Positions 10,544 through 21,699 of a stretch of 64,000 nucleotides of DNA are shown here, one piece after another. The stretch is taken from contig NC_053390.1 of NCBI RefSeq assembly GCF_905171765.1, forward strand, positions 589,088,471 to 589,152,470, given 5' to 3'. The number at the start of each line of letters is the position of its first letter. Positions within the stretch are counted from its first letter, which is position 1. A program made the position numbers and the translations under genes. The DNA is from Bufo bufo (Eukaryota; Chordata; Amphibia; Anura; Bufonidae). Under the pieces are notes generated by a model. That model was given only the letters and a program-made list of their open reading frames with translations, did not search any database and had not been told where the DNA came from.

Positions 10544-11252
10544 AGCAGGCCCTCGTCCCTAATGTTTTAGATGGTCAGATCAGCAGGCCCTTGCTCCAAA
10601 TGTTTTTGAGGGTCACCAGCAGGCCACTAATCATAATTTTTCAAGGCTGTGTATGATGCCCTCCTTTATGTGTAACAAAGGGTGTATTGGAGTGCCGGTT
10701 CCTTTTAATTTTTGGCAGCACTTTCACTTAGTGCATAGGCTTTTTGAGTGTAGGAGTCCCACTACCTGAACAATTGTACCACAATGTGAATGAGGCCCTC
10801 CATTATGTGATATACAGGCTGTTTCGGAGTGCCTCTTGCTTGTAATTTTTTACAGCACTTGCACTTTATATGCAATTAAATATACTGGAAAGAATGTTTC
10901 CTAACAATTTTTCCTGTAAAATTTATTTTTTTGGGGGGTTTTGTGCGTATTTTTGTCAGTCCGTAAAAGTGGCGTACAACTCGGACAACATGGTTCCCAA
11001 CGGCGACCTGGGAGTCCAAGATGCATCCAGACATCGTCCCCATGCTGTTCCCAATCCATTTTGGTGGTGTTTCTGTCACTTTCTGACCTTTTCGAATGGA
11101 CCACGCACCCTCCCCTCTTCAGAGCAGGGGGTGCCTAGTTGTCTTCCATTGACTTCCATTATACTCGGGTGCTCGGCCAAGCACACGACTATAGCAATGT
11201 GTTTGGGTCGAACACCCGAATACTTTGGTGCTCGATCATCACTAGTCTGTTT

Positions 11253-11512
11253 CTTATATTCAAATCCAGACGCAGGAAGGAGATGTTCATCATGAAAGAA
11301 TACATTTCACTACCATCAGTAGTTACTTGAATGTATTTGAAAATATATTTGGGCCAGTAATAATATCAGAGTACACCCAGTAATACATAACACAAATACA
11401 AAAGTTTGTAAAGATAGACCAGGCACTCTATATATGTAACCAACAGACGAGATATTTATTAAATAAAAAGCAATCAATTATCTAAAATCACATAAAATAA
11501 CAGCATACAACA
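11253..11512. other. Intervening sequence between hAT1 and LINE; nothing recognised
   Basis: AT-rich sequence with no open frame of note, no tandem repeat and no terminal repeats. It is the continuation of the DNA interrupted by hAT1. Confidence 0.5.
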
Positions 11513-11599
11513 TAGAAACATAGAATGTGTCGGCAGATAAGAACCATTTGGCCCATCTAGTCTGCCCAATATACTAAATACTATGGATAGCCCCTGGCC

Positions 11600-13231
11600 C
11601 TATCTTATATGAAGGATGGCCTTATGCCTATCCCATGCATGCTTAAACTCCTCCACTGTATTTGCAGCTGCCACTTCTGCAGGAAGGCTATTCCATGCAT
11701 CCACTACTCTCTCAGTAAAGTAATACTTCCTGATATTACTTTTAAACCTTTGCCCCTCTAATTTAAAACTATGTCCTCTTGTAGCAGTTTTTCTTCTTTT
11801 AAATATTCTTTCCTCTTTTACCTTGTTGATTCCCTTTATGTATTTAAAAGTTTCTATCATATCCCCTCTGTCTCGTCTTTCTTCCAAGCTATACATGTTA
11901 AGGTCCTTTAATCTTTCCTGGTAAGTTTTATCCTGCAATCCATGTACCAGTTTAGTAGCTCTTCTCTGAACTCTCTCCAAAGTATCAATATCCTTCTGGA
12001 GATATGGTCTCCAGTACTGAGCACAATACTCCAAATGAGGTCTCACTAGTGCTCTGTAGAGCGGCATGAGCACCTCCCTCTTTCTACTGGTAATTCCTCT
12101 TGCTATACACCCGAGCATTCTGCTAGCATTTCCTGCTGCTCTGTGACATTGTCTGCCTACCTTTAAGTCTTCTGAAATAATAATCCCTAAATCCCTTTCC
12201 TCAGATACTGAGGTTAGGACTGTATCACTGATTTTATATTCTGCTCTTGGGTTTTTACGTCCCAGGTGCATTATCTTGCACTTATCAACATTAAATTTTA
12301 GTTGCCAGATTTTTGACCATTCCTCTAGTTTTCCTAAGTCCTTTTCCATTTGGTGTATTCCTCCAGGAACATCAACCCTGTTACAAATCTTTGTGTCATC
12401 AGCAAAAAGACCCACCTTACCATTGAGGCCTTCTGCAATTTCGCTGATAAAGATATTAAACAATATGGGTCCCAGAACAGATCCCTGAGGTACCCCACTG
12501 GTAACAAGACCTTGGTCTGAATATACTCCATTGACTACAACCCTCTGTTGCCTGTCCCTCAGCCACTGCCTAATCCATTCAACAATATGGGAGTCCAAGC
12601 CCAATGACTGCACTTTATTGATAAGCCTTCTATGTGGGACAGTATCAAAAGCCTTACTAAAGTCTAGATAAGCGATGTCTACTGCACCTCCTCCATCTAT
12701 TATTTTAATCACCCAATCAAAAAAATCAATAAGATTAGTTTGACATGATCTCCCTGAAGTAAACCCATGCTGTTTTTCATCTTTCAATCCATGGGATTTT
12801 AGATGGTCCACAATCCTCTCCTTAAGTATGGTTTCCATTAATTTCCCCACTATTGATGTCAGGCTTACTGGCCTATAGTTGCCCGATTCCTCCCTACTAC
12901 CTTTCTTGTGAATGGGCACAACATTTGCTAATTTCCAATCTTCTGGGACGACTCCTGTTGCCAGTGATTGGTTAAATAAATCTGTTAATGGTTTTGCTAG
13001 TTCACCGCTGAGCTCTTTTAATACCTTTGAGTGTATCCCATCAGGCCCCTGTGACTTATTTGTATTAATTTTAGACAGTTGACTTAGAATCTCTTCCTCT
13101 GTAAAGACACATGCGTCAAAAGATTCACTAGTCTTCTTTCCCAACTGAGGTCCTTCTCCTTCATTTTCCTTTGTAAAAACTTTACAGAAGTATTCATTGA
13201 GGCAGTCAGCTAGTTCTTTATCTTCTTCCAT
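11600..13231 (-). pseudogene. LINE reverse transcriptase (RT domain and C-terminal region)
   Basis: The 543-residue open frame contains the RT core: GPDGIHSKVLK (about 62-72), NYRPVSLTSI (118-127), YLDFSKAFDTV with the first catalytic Asp (about 190), [10 protein letters not shown] (246-255) and FADDTK with the catalytic Asp pair (about 278-279). The C-terminal part (LVRPHLEYCAQ, LERVQRRATKLV, AWNSLPAEV) is the conserved region of CR1/Rex1-like ORF2. RT would copy the LINE RNA at a nicked target. The upstream endonuclease is in another frame because of a slip at the A-run (13425-13437, T on the plus strand), so 13231 is the first Met in frame rather than the native start. Confidence 0.9.
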
Positions 13232-13368
13232 ATACCTTCCTTCTTTAGTTTTTAATTTGGTAATTCCTTGTTTTAGTTTCCTTTTTTCATTTATGTATCT
13301 GAAGAATGCCTTATCGCCTTTTTTCCCTGACTGAGCTAATTTCTCTTCTGCCTGTGCTTTAGAAGCTC

Positions 13369-13977
13369 TTATAACTTGTTTGGCCTCTCTCTGCCTAATC
13401 TTATAAATTTGTCTGTCATCCTCGTTTTTTTTTTTTTATAATTCCTAAATGCTATCTTTTTGTTTTTAATGATTTTGGCCACTTCTGCTGAGTACCACAG
13501 TGGTCTCTTCCTTTTTTTGCTTTTACTGACAAGCCTAATGCAATCTTCTGTTGCCTTCAATAGTGCCACTTTTAAGTAGTCCCATTTCTCCTGGACAACA
13601 ATTAAACAGTTCCAGTCTGATAGGGACTCGTATACCACTAATCTAATTTTAGAAAAGTCATTTTTTCTAAAATCTAAAACTTTTGTTTTTGTGTGGTGTG
13701 ACTCAGTCACTGTACTTATAGTAAACCACACTGACTGGTGATCACTAGATCCCAAGCTTTCCCCTACAGTAATATCAGATACCAAATTCCCATTTGTGAA
13801 TACTAAATTTAAAATGGCCTCCTTTCGGGTTGGCTCCTCCACTACTTGCTGTAGAGATAATCCCAGTAGGGAATTTAGAATATCTGTACTCTTGGCAGAA
13901 CTAGCTATTTTGGTTTTCCAGTTTACATCTGGAAGATTGAAGTCTCCTATAATGATAACTTCCCCCTTCAATGTCAT
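13369..13977 (-). pseudogene. LINE APE-type endonuclease, C-terminal half
   Basis: Residues 11-14 are GDFN and residues 78-80 are SDH, the last two signature motifs of apurinic-like endonucleases in LINEs. Between them is the LVFTN motif (about 58-62). The 5' part of the domain is missing because the copy is truncated at about 14058. The frame leaves homology in the AAAAAAAAAAAAA run near 13430, where a one-base slip disconnects it from the RT. Confidence 0.88.
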
Positions 13978-14058
13978 TTTAGCTATTTCCTCAACTAGTA
14001 GATCATCTAATTCTTTGACTTGGGTAGGTGGTCTATATATAACACCTACACGAGTTAC

Positions 14059-14934
14059 CTAGTTTGAGTCCAAATATGAAAAAACTGGCAAAGTCTTTCC
14101 TCAAAATTAATTTCCCACGTTCCGGGTCAGGATATCTTATGTTTTTTACAGTTCCACTCCTGGCTAATTTTATTTGCGCATATATAAGTCACCAGTCTTT
14201 GCAGTATCACGGGGGAGACTAGAGGGTACAATGCGGTAAGCAAGGTGGTGTCCCATCTAGTTATAATTACTCATTCAGTGTTACCTTACTCTTGTTCATC
14301 TCCCGTTTCTGAATGCCGACTCGGTGATCTATCATGAGGTGGATATCAGCTGACTCTGTGTCCAGTATCGTCAGCAAATTCTGCGCTCGGTGAAATCAAG
14401 TGTCACCTGGCGTGTACCATCACCCACATGGTCAAGTGTTTGTTTTATATTTGCAGATCAATTTTGTTATTATGTATTATTGAGCCATAGTAGTTTGGTT
14501 TAACCAACTTCTCTACTAGTGACCAACCACGATTATTGCACTTGCACTTTTTTCAATATACACCGACAGCCCACCATCGGTCCTTTTGGTTTTTAATATT
14601 TTAAATGTGTTGTGGCTTGTGTCAATTGTTTATTGTGTCTTGTGTCAATCATGTCTTTATGTGATTTTCAATAAAAATTATGTCATTTTGTGATTACTCT
14701 GGTTTTACATGTGTCTTTGTACTTTAAGTGACCCATCATCTTTTGTTGGTTTTCATGACATGGTCAGGTGTGGGTCCTGAACTTTGATTTTGGGCTATAT
14801 ATAGGTCCCCTATATCCAATAACAGCATGAAGCAGAGATGACAGTTTACTAGGGGTGGAACATTTGTGATTATGTGGGTGTGGTTTCCAGGTATCTACAA
14901 GTGATTGGAAAAGAGTCCCTGTTACGGGCAGTGT
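14059..14934. other. Intervening sequence; no gene recognised
   Basis: No convincing reading frame, tandem repeat or paired termini. The 14660-14700 stretch has AATAAAA-like polyadenylation hexamers but no associated coding sequence. Confidence 0.45.
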
Positions 14935-14942
14935 CCGTGGAC

Positions 14943-16800
14943 CAGGGGCGGACATACCGCCTGTGCAGCCGGTTCAGCTGCACAGGGGCCCAGCGTGGCA
15001 GGGGGCCCTCCAATTAGGCTGTCTATGCATCTACAGGACGCACAGACAGCTGATTGTAATTGTGAAGCAGAGAGCCGCACGCTTCACCATTCATCATCAC
15101 ACCATCCAGCATGTAGAAGGGCCCACCTTACTATCTGACCTCAGTCTCAGGACGTACTGCGTCCGCAGCTTTGAGGAGCAGGGCCAGGGCGGCACATCCC
15201 CCCCCCATACAGCTCAGTCCTGCTGTGTAGTGGGCAGGGTCAGCCAGGTCTGTGCTGAGCCACTTCACTGTGTCGTAGCTCCGCCTCCGTGTGGTAAGGT
15301 CAGTAGCCCCGCCTCCTGATGGTAGCCCCACCCACATGCGGTCCTCTCCTAGCGCTTCTGGTGCTTAATGTGTGAGGCCTGCAGCAACTTAGGAGGAAGT
15401 GAGTGAGGACCGGAGGCTGCCCCAGTGACCACTGTCTCTGCCAGACACTGAACTTGGCTTGGTATGTTGTTGGTTTTTTTTTTACCCCACCCATCCCACC
15501 TGTCCCCCTCTGGCCCTCCTGTGACTGTCCCTTACCCACATACTGTGAGGCTACATTAACAATGTATTTTGCGGTCCGCCTATTGGCAAGATATGTATGC
15601 CGTCCATATGCGATCTGTATATTTTTGCAAACCCATTAACTTAAATGGGTCTGCAGTCCGCATTTTGTAGAGAAATATAGGACACGTCACATTTTCCATC
15701 TTGTGCAGAACGGACATACAGATGCAGAAAGCACATGGAAGTCATTTGCTTTCCGCATCCGTATGTCTGTTCCGCAAACGATTGAAAATGTGACATGTCC
15801 TATACTGGTCCGCAACATGCAGGCTAGGTAATAGGTCTGCAAAAAAATGCAGATGGCACATGGGCGTCATCCATAATTTGCAGATCATAAAATACATATG
15901 GTCCTTGTCATGTAAATGGGTTAAAAGTGTTGCCCAGACATGCAGGGGGTCATTTATTAAGACCAGTGTTTTAGACACTGATCTTAATAACCCCTAAACT
16001 GGAAGTGGTTCTGCTGATGTTATGAAGAGGCGCCGGCCTCTCCATAACTTCAGCGCATCCAGCGCCAGTGTAAATGCATATCATCCAGACTGAATCCTGA
16101 CCCGTTCATTTCAATAGGTCTGTGTGAGGAGGCATATGTCTGGCAATAACTACTGTGAGGGGCACATATCTGGCCATAACTACTGTGAGGGGGGCACATA
16201 ATTGGCATAACTGCTGTGAAGTTGGCACATATCTGGGCATAAATACTGTGAGGTGGCACATAATCTGTCACAATTACTTTGAGGGGGCCCATAATCTGGC
16301 ATAACTACTGTGAAGGACACATAATCTAGCATAACTACTGTGATGGGCAAATAATCTGGCATAACTACTGTGGTGGGCAAGTATCTGGGCATAACTACTG
16401 TGAGGTGCACATATCAGGGCATAATTACTGTGAGGGGGCAGATATCTGGCATAACTACTGCGAGGGGGTACATATCTGTCCATCGCTACTGTGGAGGGGG
16501 CACAATGTGGATATTACTACTGTGTGCTGGCACAAAGGGGCAAAAATTACTATGTAGGAGCATTAAGAGGACATTAATACGCACCACAGTATCTGAAGGA
16601 TTTCCCCTATCTTTGATGCGACTGATCACCCCTTCCTCTCCCTGTAGGATTAGGGGAAGATGACAAATTGGGGTCCCTACTGCTGCCACACCTCATTGTA
16701 TTAATCTTTACCTATGGCCTATGTTTATTTCTATATGTTGGTTGGGGGGGCCAGGCACATTCTTTGCACAGGGGCCCTCTGCTGCCAATGTCCGCCCCTG
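14943..16800. mobile_element. 1.86 kb non-autonomous hAT
   Basis: Perfect 13-bp TIRs (CAGGGGCGGACAT left, its complement right) are flanked by a perfect 8-bp target duplication CCGTGGAC (14935-14942 and 16801-16808). No transposase. The interior holds a piece of a CpG-rich MITE related to those at 25513 and 38477 (about 15565-15830) and a short tandem array (16130-16500). Confidence 0.95.
16125..16505. repeat. About 29-31 bp tandem array inside the hAT
   Basis: About a dozen degenerate units based on GGCATAACTACTGTGAGGGG followed by CACATATCT. Unit length varies, so frames differ. Minus-strand open frames here are repeat translations. Confidence 0.88.
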
Positions 16801-16808
16801 CCGTGGAC

Positions 16809-17577
16809 CCACTGTGCCAACTAAGCAGTTTGGCTTTAGGCTAAGGGTGTGCACGCTGGCCCTCTAAGGCTGAGAGTGAGCACATGCGTGCCCTATAGAA
16901 CAGGCCAGGAGGCCTAAGAAATTATGCACGGGCCGCAGCATGCACACAGTATCAAAGATGCCAGCAGCTGGGAATGCCACCAGCAGGAGAACAGGCCAGC
17001 AACAGGCAGGGTGAGTGCAAGGCGTCGGTGCCCAGAGGGGAGTGCTGGCAACAACAGGCATGGACCACCAGCGCAATAATCCCATTGACCTCACTATAAT
17101 CAACAGGTCCAAATCAGTGATCGTGATCAGCAAGTCAATCACCATCGAATCACAAGTAGACTGGACATCAGTAGGAAGCTGCATTTCTACTTTATCCACA
17201 TCCTCAGGACGAGGATGAGATAGAAAACCCTGGGGGAGCTCACTAGCTCCATGTTCCATAGTTCACTCTTTTAGACCACAACTAACTTTATGCCTAACAA
17301 TAATCAGATCTTCAGCATCTTTGCTGTCTGCACTGAATGGAGAAGATGAAGAAAGATAATGACTCCAATCAGAAAAGATGTTAGTTTGCAGTTTTTCATG
17401 ACATACTTTTTTCTGTATTTTCATAGTTGATGAAATGGAAATCACTGGGCCAACATTCTTTTTATTAAAATGTAAAGCTAATACTTTCTGAGGTGATTTA
17501 ACTTTTTTAGGCCGCCTTGTATTTCGCAGTGTGTTCTACTAAGCCCTGCAATAGCTAGTTCTTAGTGAATGGAAGAG
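16809..17577. other. Intervening sequence; no gene recognised
   Basis: Short open frames (for example minus 16864-17259) show no domain that I recognise. Nothing repetitive is evident. Confidence 0.45.
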
Positions 17578-17581
17578 TTAA

Positions 17582-18194
17582 AGGGGTTGTCCGAGATCAA
17601 AATTATTTTTTAAAAACAGTTTACTCACTATTACTAGCCGAGTCAAGGTTCCCCAGATGTATTTAGGTCGTTTTTACACTGCTGCATGGCTCCTACGGTC
17701 CCCAACAGATTGTTGACATAGTTGTTTATCTGTCTGATGACTTCCTGCCACACTGCGCTGTGGGTCCCAGCGCAGCACGGCATCTCCCGCTTTCTACAGT
17801 CTAACATCTCGTCCCTGCACCCGCCCCCCTCATATCGTCCACTCCTCCATCTATCCGCCCCCTTATAGAAAGCTGCATGACCGGTGACATCACCGGACTG
17901 GAGGGGCGTGGCTTAGCACTATGTGGGCCAGCCTTGTTACCGCCCCTTCTTCAACTCTGCATAATTACTTAGGCTGCCGGTGACGTCACCGGGCTCCCTG
18001 AGCAGCCAGAAGAAGAGGCTGTGATCGCCTGCAAGGGACCCGGTACGTCTAAGAAAACAATCACTTCCGGCTAATAATTTCATATATGAAAACTGGGCTT
18101 CACAAATATCTGTCATGGGTAGGACATGCATGTATGTAATATGTATGTCACTATAGTACTATTGCAACCATGTACCCAATCCCGGACAACCCTT
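17582..18194. mobile_element. 613-bp MITE flanked by TTAA
   Basis: The left end AGGGGTTGTCCGAGA and the right end (complement AAGGGTTGTCCGGGA) are flanked by TTAA (17578-17581 and 18195-18198). The TTAA target suggests mobilisation by a piggyBac-type transposase, which is inference. A single end of a related family (TTAAAGGGGTTGTC) is at 24905. No coding. Confidence 0.8.
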
Positions 18195-18198
18195 TTAA

Positions 18199-18977
18199 GC
18201 TTAGTACTGCCCACCCAAATTTCTACTTCTACTGTGTAGGGACATTATGTATCAACTCTTTGAGGACCATGAATGCAAACTGAACTTGGTCATATAAACA
18301 AAAGCTCTGCAAATTCAATGTAGTCTTATATCAACTGAAAGACTAATGTCTTGGATTGGAAAACACAAAGAATAAAAATGGAGCACATTTTCTGTCCTTT
18401 TCAAACAAGAATTTTTGGTTTCAGTAAACCATTTTACTTCTAAACACATGACTGAGGCCAGATGTCGTTTCTTAGAAATACAATGGCCAAAGGAATGAAG
18501 AGTATGGGGAAAGTTTGATCTTTACTCTAGTTAACACATTTCAGATTAAACACGCTTTAATCCTGCATAAAAGCAGCAATCATATTCAGGAAGGAAACTT
18601 TTGGAACTGTACTGGTGTTTTGATTATGGGCAAAATTATTTTTTTTGAAGAGCAAACCTCATTTCACAAACCTGCCAGAATATAGAAAACGAGCACAGAT
18701 GGTGTTTATTTTATCAGCATATAAATGTGTCGGGTTAAGAGACATGGCAGAAAAAAAAAAGAAGGTAAGTTTTATTCTTTTCACTCAGCAAGGAATAAGA
18801 CAATGTCCTTGGTTCTACAAGAACGATTTATGATAGTCATTAGAAAATACTACTGCAGAAAAAAAATTGGGCTCCACTTCCCATGATCTAGATCAGCAAG
18901 TGAGTTGAAGAAATTGAAAGGTTATTATGGTCATTATGTTCTACAGTGTCTCGCTTACCTATAACGTATATATATTC
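18199..18977. other. Intervening AT-rich sequence; nothing recognised
   Basis: Low-GC sequence with only short open frames and no repeats visible by eye. Confidence 0.5.
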
Positions 18978-18982
18978 ATGCA

Positions 18983-20047
18983 TGTCATGTGCCGGGGGTC
19001 CAAGGCAGACCTCCGGGACATCATACGAGCAGGTCACAGGCAAGCAGAACAGACAAACAGAAAAGCAGGTAAACAAAAGTGGTAACGAAACCACAGAACC
19101 AAGTGCACCGGCAGACCACAGCAAAATCCAGAGGGCGGAGCCAGTGAGCCTCATACTTCATAGAGCCCCTGATGGTGGGGATGACTGGGGCGAGGGCTCA
19201 CTGGTTGCACCTCCAGGAAGGTCCTGGTACACTTGGCCCCTACCTGCCAGGAACAGGCTGGTGGAACCTCCAGTGGAATAGACAACATAACTAGAGGAAC
19301 ACACAGGTTAGCGATTCCCTCTCCGAGGAAGCCAGGAACCCCCTGCCGGAGGAAGACATTAACAGAACATACAGGGCAGGAACAAATAACGGACGCAGTT
19401 ACGCACTGCTAGGCCTCAGATGCTGATACGCTCTGCTAGGCGAAAACATCGAACAGAACAGGAACATTTAACATATGAAGATCAGGAACAGATCAGAACA
19501 GGACATATCAGATACACAAGAACAGAGCAGGTACAGACGAACAGAGACTAACAATGCAAAACCAGGTAACTGAAAACTCCCAGGAACAGAAGCGAGGTGT
19601 AACCTACCGTAGCAGCAGCAGACAAGGCTCAGGACAGACTGACAAGGACTGAACAGAACTAACCCCCAGAACCACAGCTCACAGGACTATATAGCTGGGT
19701 AACGAGGCACCTGGGAAGCCACACCCAGGCACAGCAGACTGGGGAAGTTAACCCCCACAGAACAGGAGCTCCGAACACAAGTACAGAACCGGGCATTGCC
19801 CCTGGCAACCAGAATACATGGAAACAGAACTGGGCATTGCCCTTGGCAACCAGGAACACTGAACAGAATTACAGACACAGTCAAAGGGGTACACACGTAC
19901 ATGGACAGGTTCACACCAAATACCGCAGCCAGCACGCAGCCAAAAGCAACCAGCCTGCACCATATCACCTGCAGCCAGTAAGCAAAAGCCGTGCAGCCAG
20001 TCTACACGGCAATAGCATCACACGGCACGGTGAACCGCACCGTGACA
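18983..20047. mobile_element. Solo LTR with 5-bp target duplication ATGCA
   Basis: Starts TGTCATGTGCCGGGG, ends GCACCGTGACA, and is flanked by ATGCA (18978-18982 and 20048-20052). The length of 1065 bp and TG...CA ends fit an LTR. No pol fragments are present. An internal partial duplication (GGGCATTGCCC(C/T)TGGCAACCA at about 19793 and 19834) is visible. Confidence 0.87.
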
Positions 20048-20107
20048 ATGCAAACCATACACTCAACATGTCTCTACTTTTTCATAATCATCCCCAGTGA
20101 TCACTAG

Positions 20108-20262
20108 TAGGGATGAGCGAATCGACTTCGAATGAAACATCCGAAGTCGATTCGCATAAAACTTCGTTCTAATACTGTACGGAGCAGGAGCTCCGTACAG
20201 TATTAGAATGTATTGGCTCCGATGATACCTTGGAACCGAACCCGAGTTCAACTCCTCAGAAA
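20108..20262. mobile_element. hAT-end fragment sharing the hAT2 terminus
   Basis: TAGGGATGAGCGAAT at 20108 matches the right TIR of hAT2 (TAGGGATGAGCGAAC). It is followed by two short palindromes, one around ACTTCG and one around CTCCGTAC, and by CGAACCCGAG. No matching right end is found, so this is a one-sided remnant or a diverged MITE. Confidence 0.55.
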
Positions 20263-20680
20263 ATGGATTGATGGTAGATGCATTTTCATTCAAATTTAGT
20301 CCTGTCCACTCTTGCACACTTAGCTTTTTATTTAATTTTTTGGAAACTGTAATGATGATCTGTGGTAATCATTCTGAATTCTATCCTTGGGAAGTGTGAA
20401 TAATTTTGTCCATTGGCCGATGCTCAGAATGGTGTTAATAATGACAGGAGGGCTACAATTACTATATTTTGTCTGCCAGCTTTTAACATACAGTATACAG
20501 CATCTATATTAGGTAAACCAGTTTTGTCCATTTACTCTACATTTACATAATATGTCATTATGAATAGTCAATATTCTGACAAGACATCATCACTAGCAGG
20601 AAAGTATAACAATCCAGAGCTTACTAGCACATGTCTTGGCAATATGTTCTTATATTGATTGTATTCCCACTGATGCAGAA

Positions 20681-21676
20681 CAAGTAACCAGAAGCATGCC
20701 ACTACTGGAAGGACAATCTCAAAATGGGAATAGATACAGTATACTGTAAATATAAGTGATAGAAGTGGTAAATCAACAACCAGTGCTGAAAGGTAGAAAA
20801 AAGAGTGATCTTACACGGTCCATTGTTTTTTTGCGGTTTTATCAAACAATTAAACTATTGAGGATCAGGATGGGATCAGAAGGCTGTCCATAATTGTCCC
20901 TATTCACCCAAATCTACTCTGGTTGTCCATATGTGAGCCCCCTGGAATGTCCCTACCAGTTACCTACAGCAGAACCCTACAACTTCTGCAAGGAGTAGAA
21001 GATAACTCTGCCCAACTGCTTGTGTACCAGTGGCCTTCAAGGTAGATGGATCACATGGGTTCTGTTGCAGGTAGGGACATTCCAGGGGTTCACAGGGTGA
21101 TCACCGCGCTCACCTTGACAACCAGAGTAGATTAGGCTAGTTTCACACTAGCGCTTAACACCGGGAGATAACAGTCTTCTTGCTCTCTCTGCATTCTGGC
21201 ATTCCCGGAAGCTATCAACGACCGGCCACCATTAATTATAATGGGGACCAGCGGAGATCTGGCAGCAACCCAGCAAATATGCCAAGAATCTTGGAATATC
21301 TCGGCATATTTGCAAATTGTAAATAATGGGGGCCAGACAGCAACGCTTTAGCTTCCAGCAATCCCGGAATGCAGAGCGATCCTGCAGGAACAGCCTGACA
21401 GATATTAAGCGCTAGTGTGAAACGAGCCTAAGGGTTAATAGGGACAGTTAGGGATAGCCTCCTGATCCTATTGAGATCCTCAGTGGCTTGATAAATTGTG
21501 ATCCTCAATGGCTTGATTGTTTTATAAAACTGCTAGAAATCAACGGACTCCTTTTTGTACCTTTAATAACTGGTTGTTGATATACCACTTCTGTCACTTA
21601 CATTTATATCTATGATACCAATAAATGTTACGTTTCAGATTGTCCCTCCACTAGTGGCATGCATCTGGTTACTTGA
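20681..21676. repeat. Fold-back (inverted repeat) element with a MITE in its right arm
   Basis: The left arm from CAAGTAACCAGAAGCATGCC (20681) pairs with the right arm ending near GGCATGCATCTGGTTACTTG (21676), over several hundred bp with mismatches. The right arm is longer because of the 294-bp insertion at 21135-21428. The centre is near 21000-21060. No coding and no clear target duplication. Confidence 0.82.
21135..21428. mobile_element. 294-bp MITE
   Basis: The TIRs GGCTAGTTTCACACTAGCGC and its near complement GCGCTAGTGTGAAACGAGCC are bordered by TTA on the left and TAA on the right. Alignment of the two arms of the surrounding fold-back shows this segment is absent from the left arm, which confirms the boundaries. 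Three-bp TWA targets suggest a PIF/Harbinger type, but assignment is tentative. Confidence 0.78.
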
Positions 21677-21699
21677 GTAATGATTTAGGAGAGCACTTT

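Larger units (their letters stand above)
559..11244 (+). mobile_element. hAT1: 10.7 kb autonomous-type hAT DNA transposon with nested insertions
   Basis: The left terminus reads TAGTGATGACCGAGCA and the right terminus, reverse-complemented, TAGTGATGATCGAGCA. They are flanked by a perfect 8-bp target duplication GTCTGTTT (551-558 and 11245-11252). Eight-bp duplications and short TIRs are the hAT signature. Subterminal DNA is rich in GCTCGG-like motifs at both ends. Inside are a 132-bp satellite, a broken BED/hAT transposase running on the plus strand (1946-8506), and a long 3' region (8507-11244) with a 41-bp array, internal duplications and 18S-like segments. Later insertions account for 2.6 kb (4173-6784), 0.7 kb (7387-8086) and 0.3 kb (9284-9605), so the element was roughly 7 kb when it landed. 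Confidence 0.93.
11513..14058 (-). mobile_element. CR1/Rex1-like non-LTR retrotransposon (LINE), 5' truncated
   Basis: Read on the minus strand, the copy begins inside the endonuclease domain (about 14058), runs through reverse transcriptase and ends with a short 3' region and the tail TTCTATGTTTCTATG, a short repeat rather than poly(A), typical of CR1/L2/Rex1-group LINEs. A related but different fragment lies at 42592-43545. The copy is fairly young: one frameshift in a homopolymer is the only obvious lesion between endonuclease and RT. Confidence 0.9.

Noticed and set aside
16864..17259. 131-codon minus-strand frame as a possible host exon
   Set aside because: No recognised domain, no splice-site evidence, and length is not unusual for chance.
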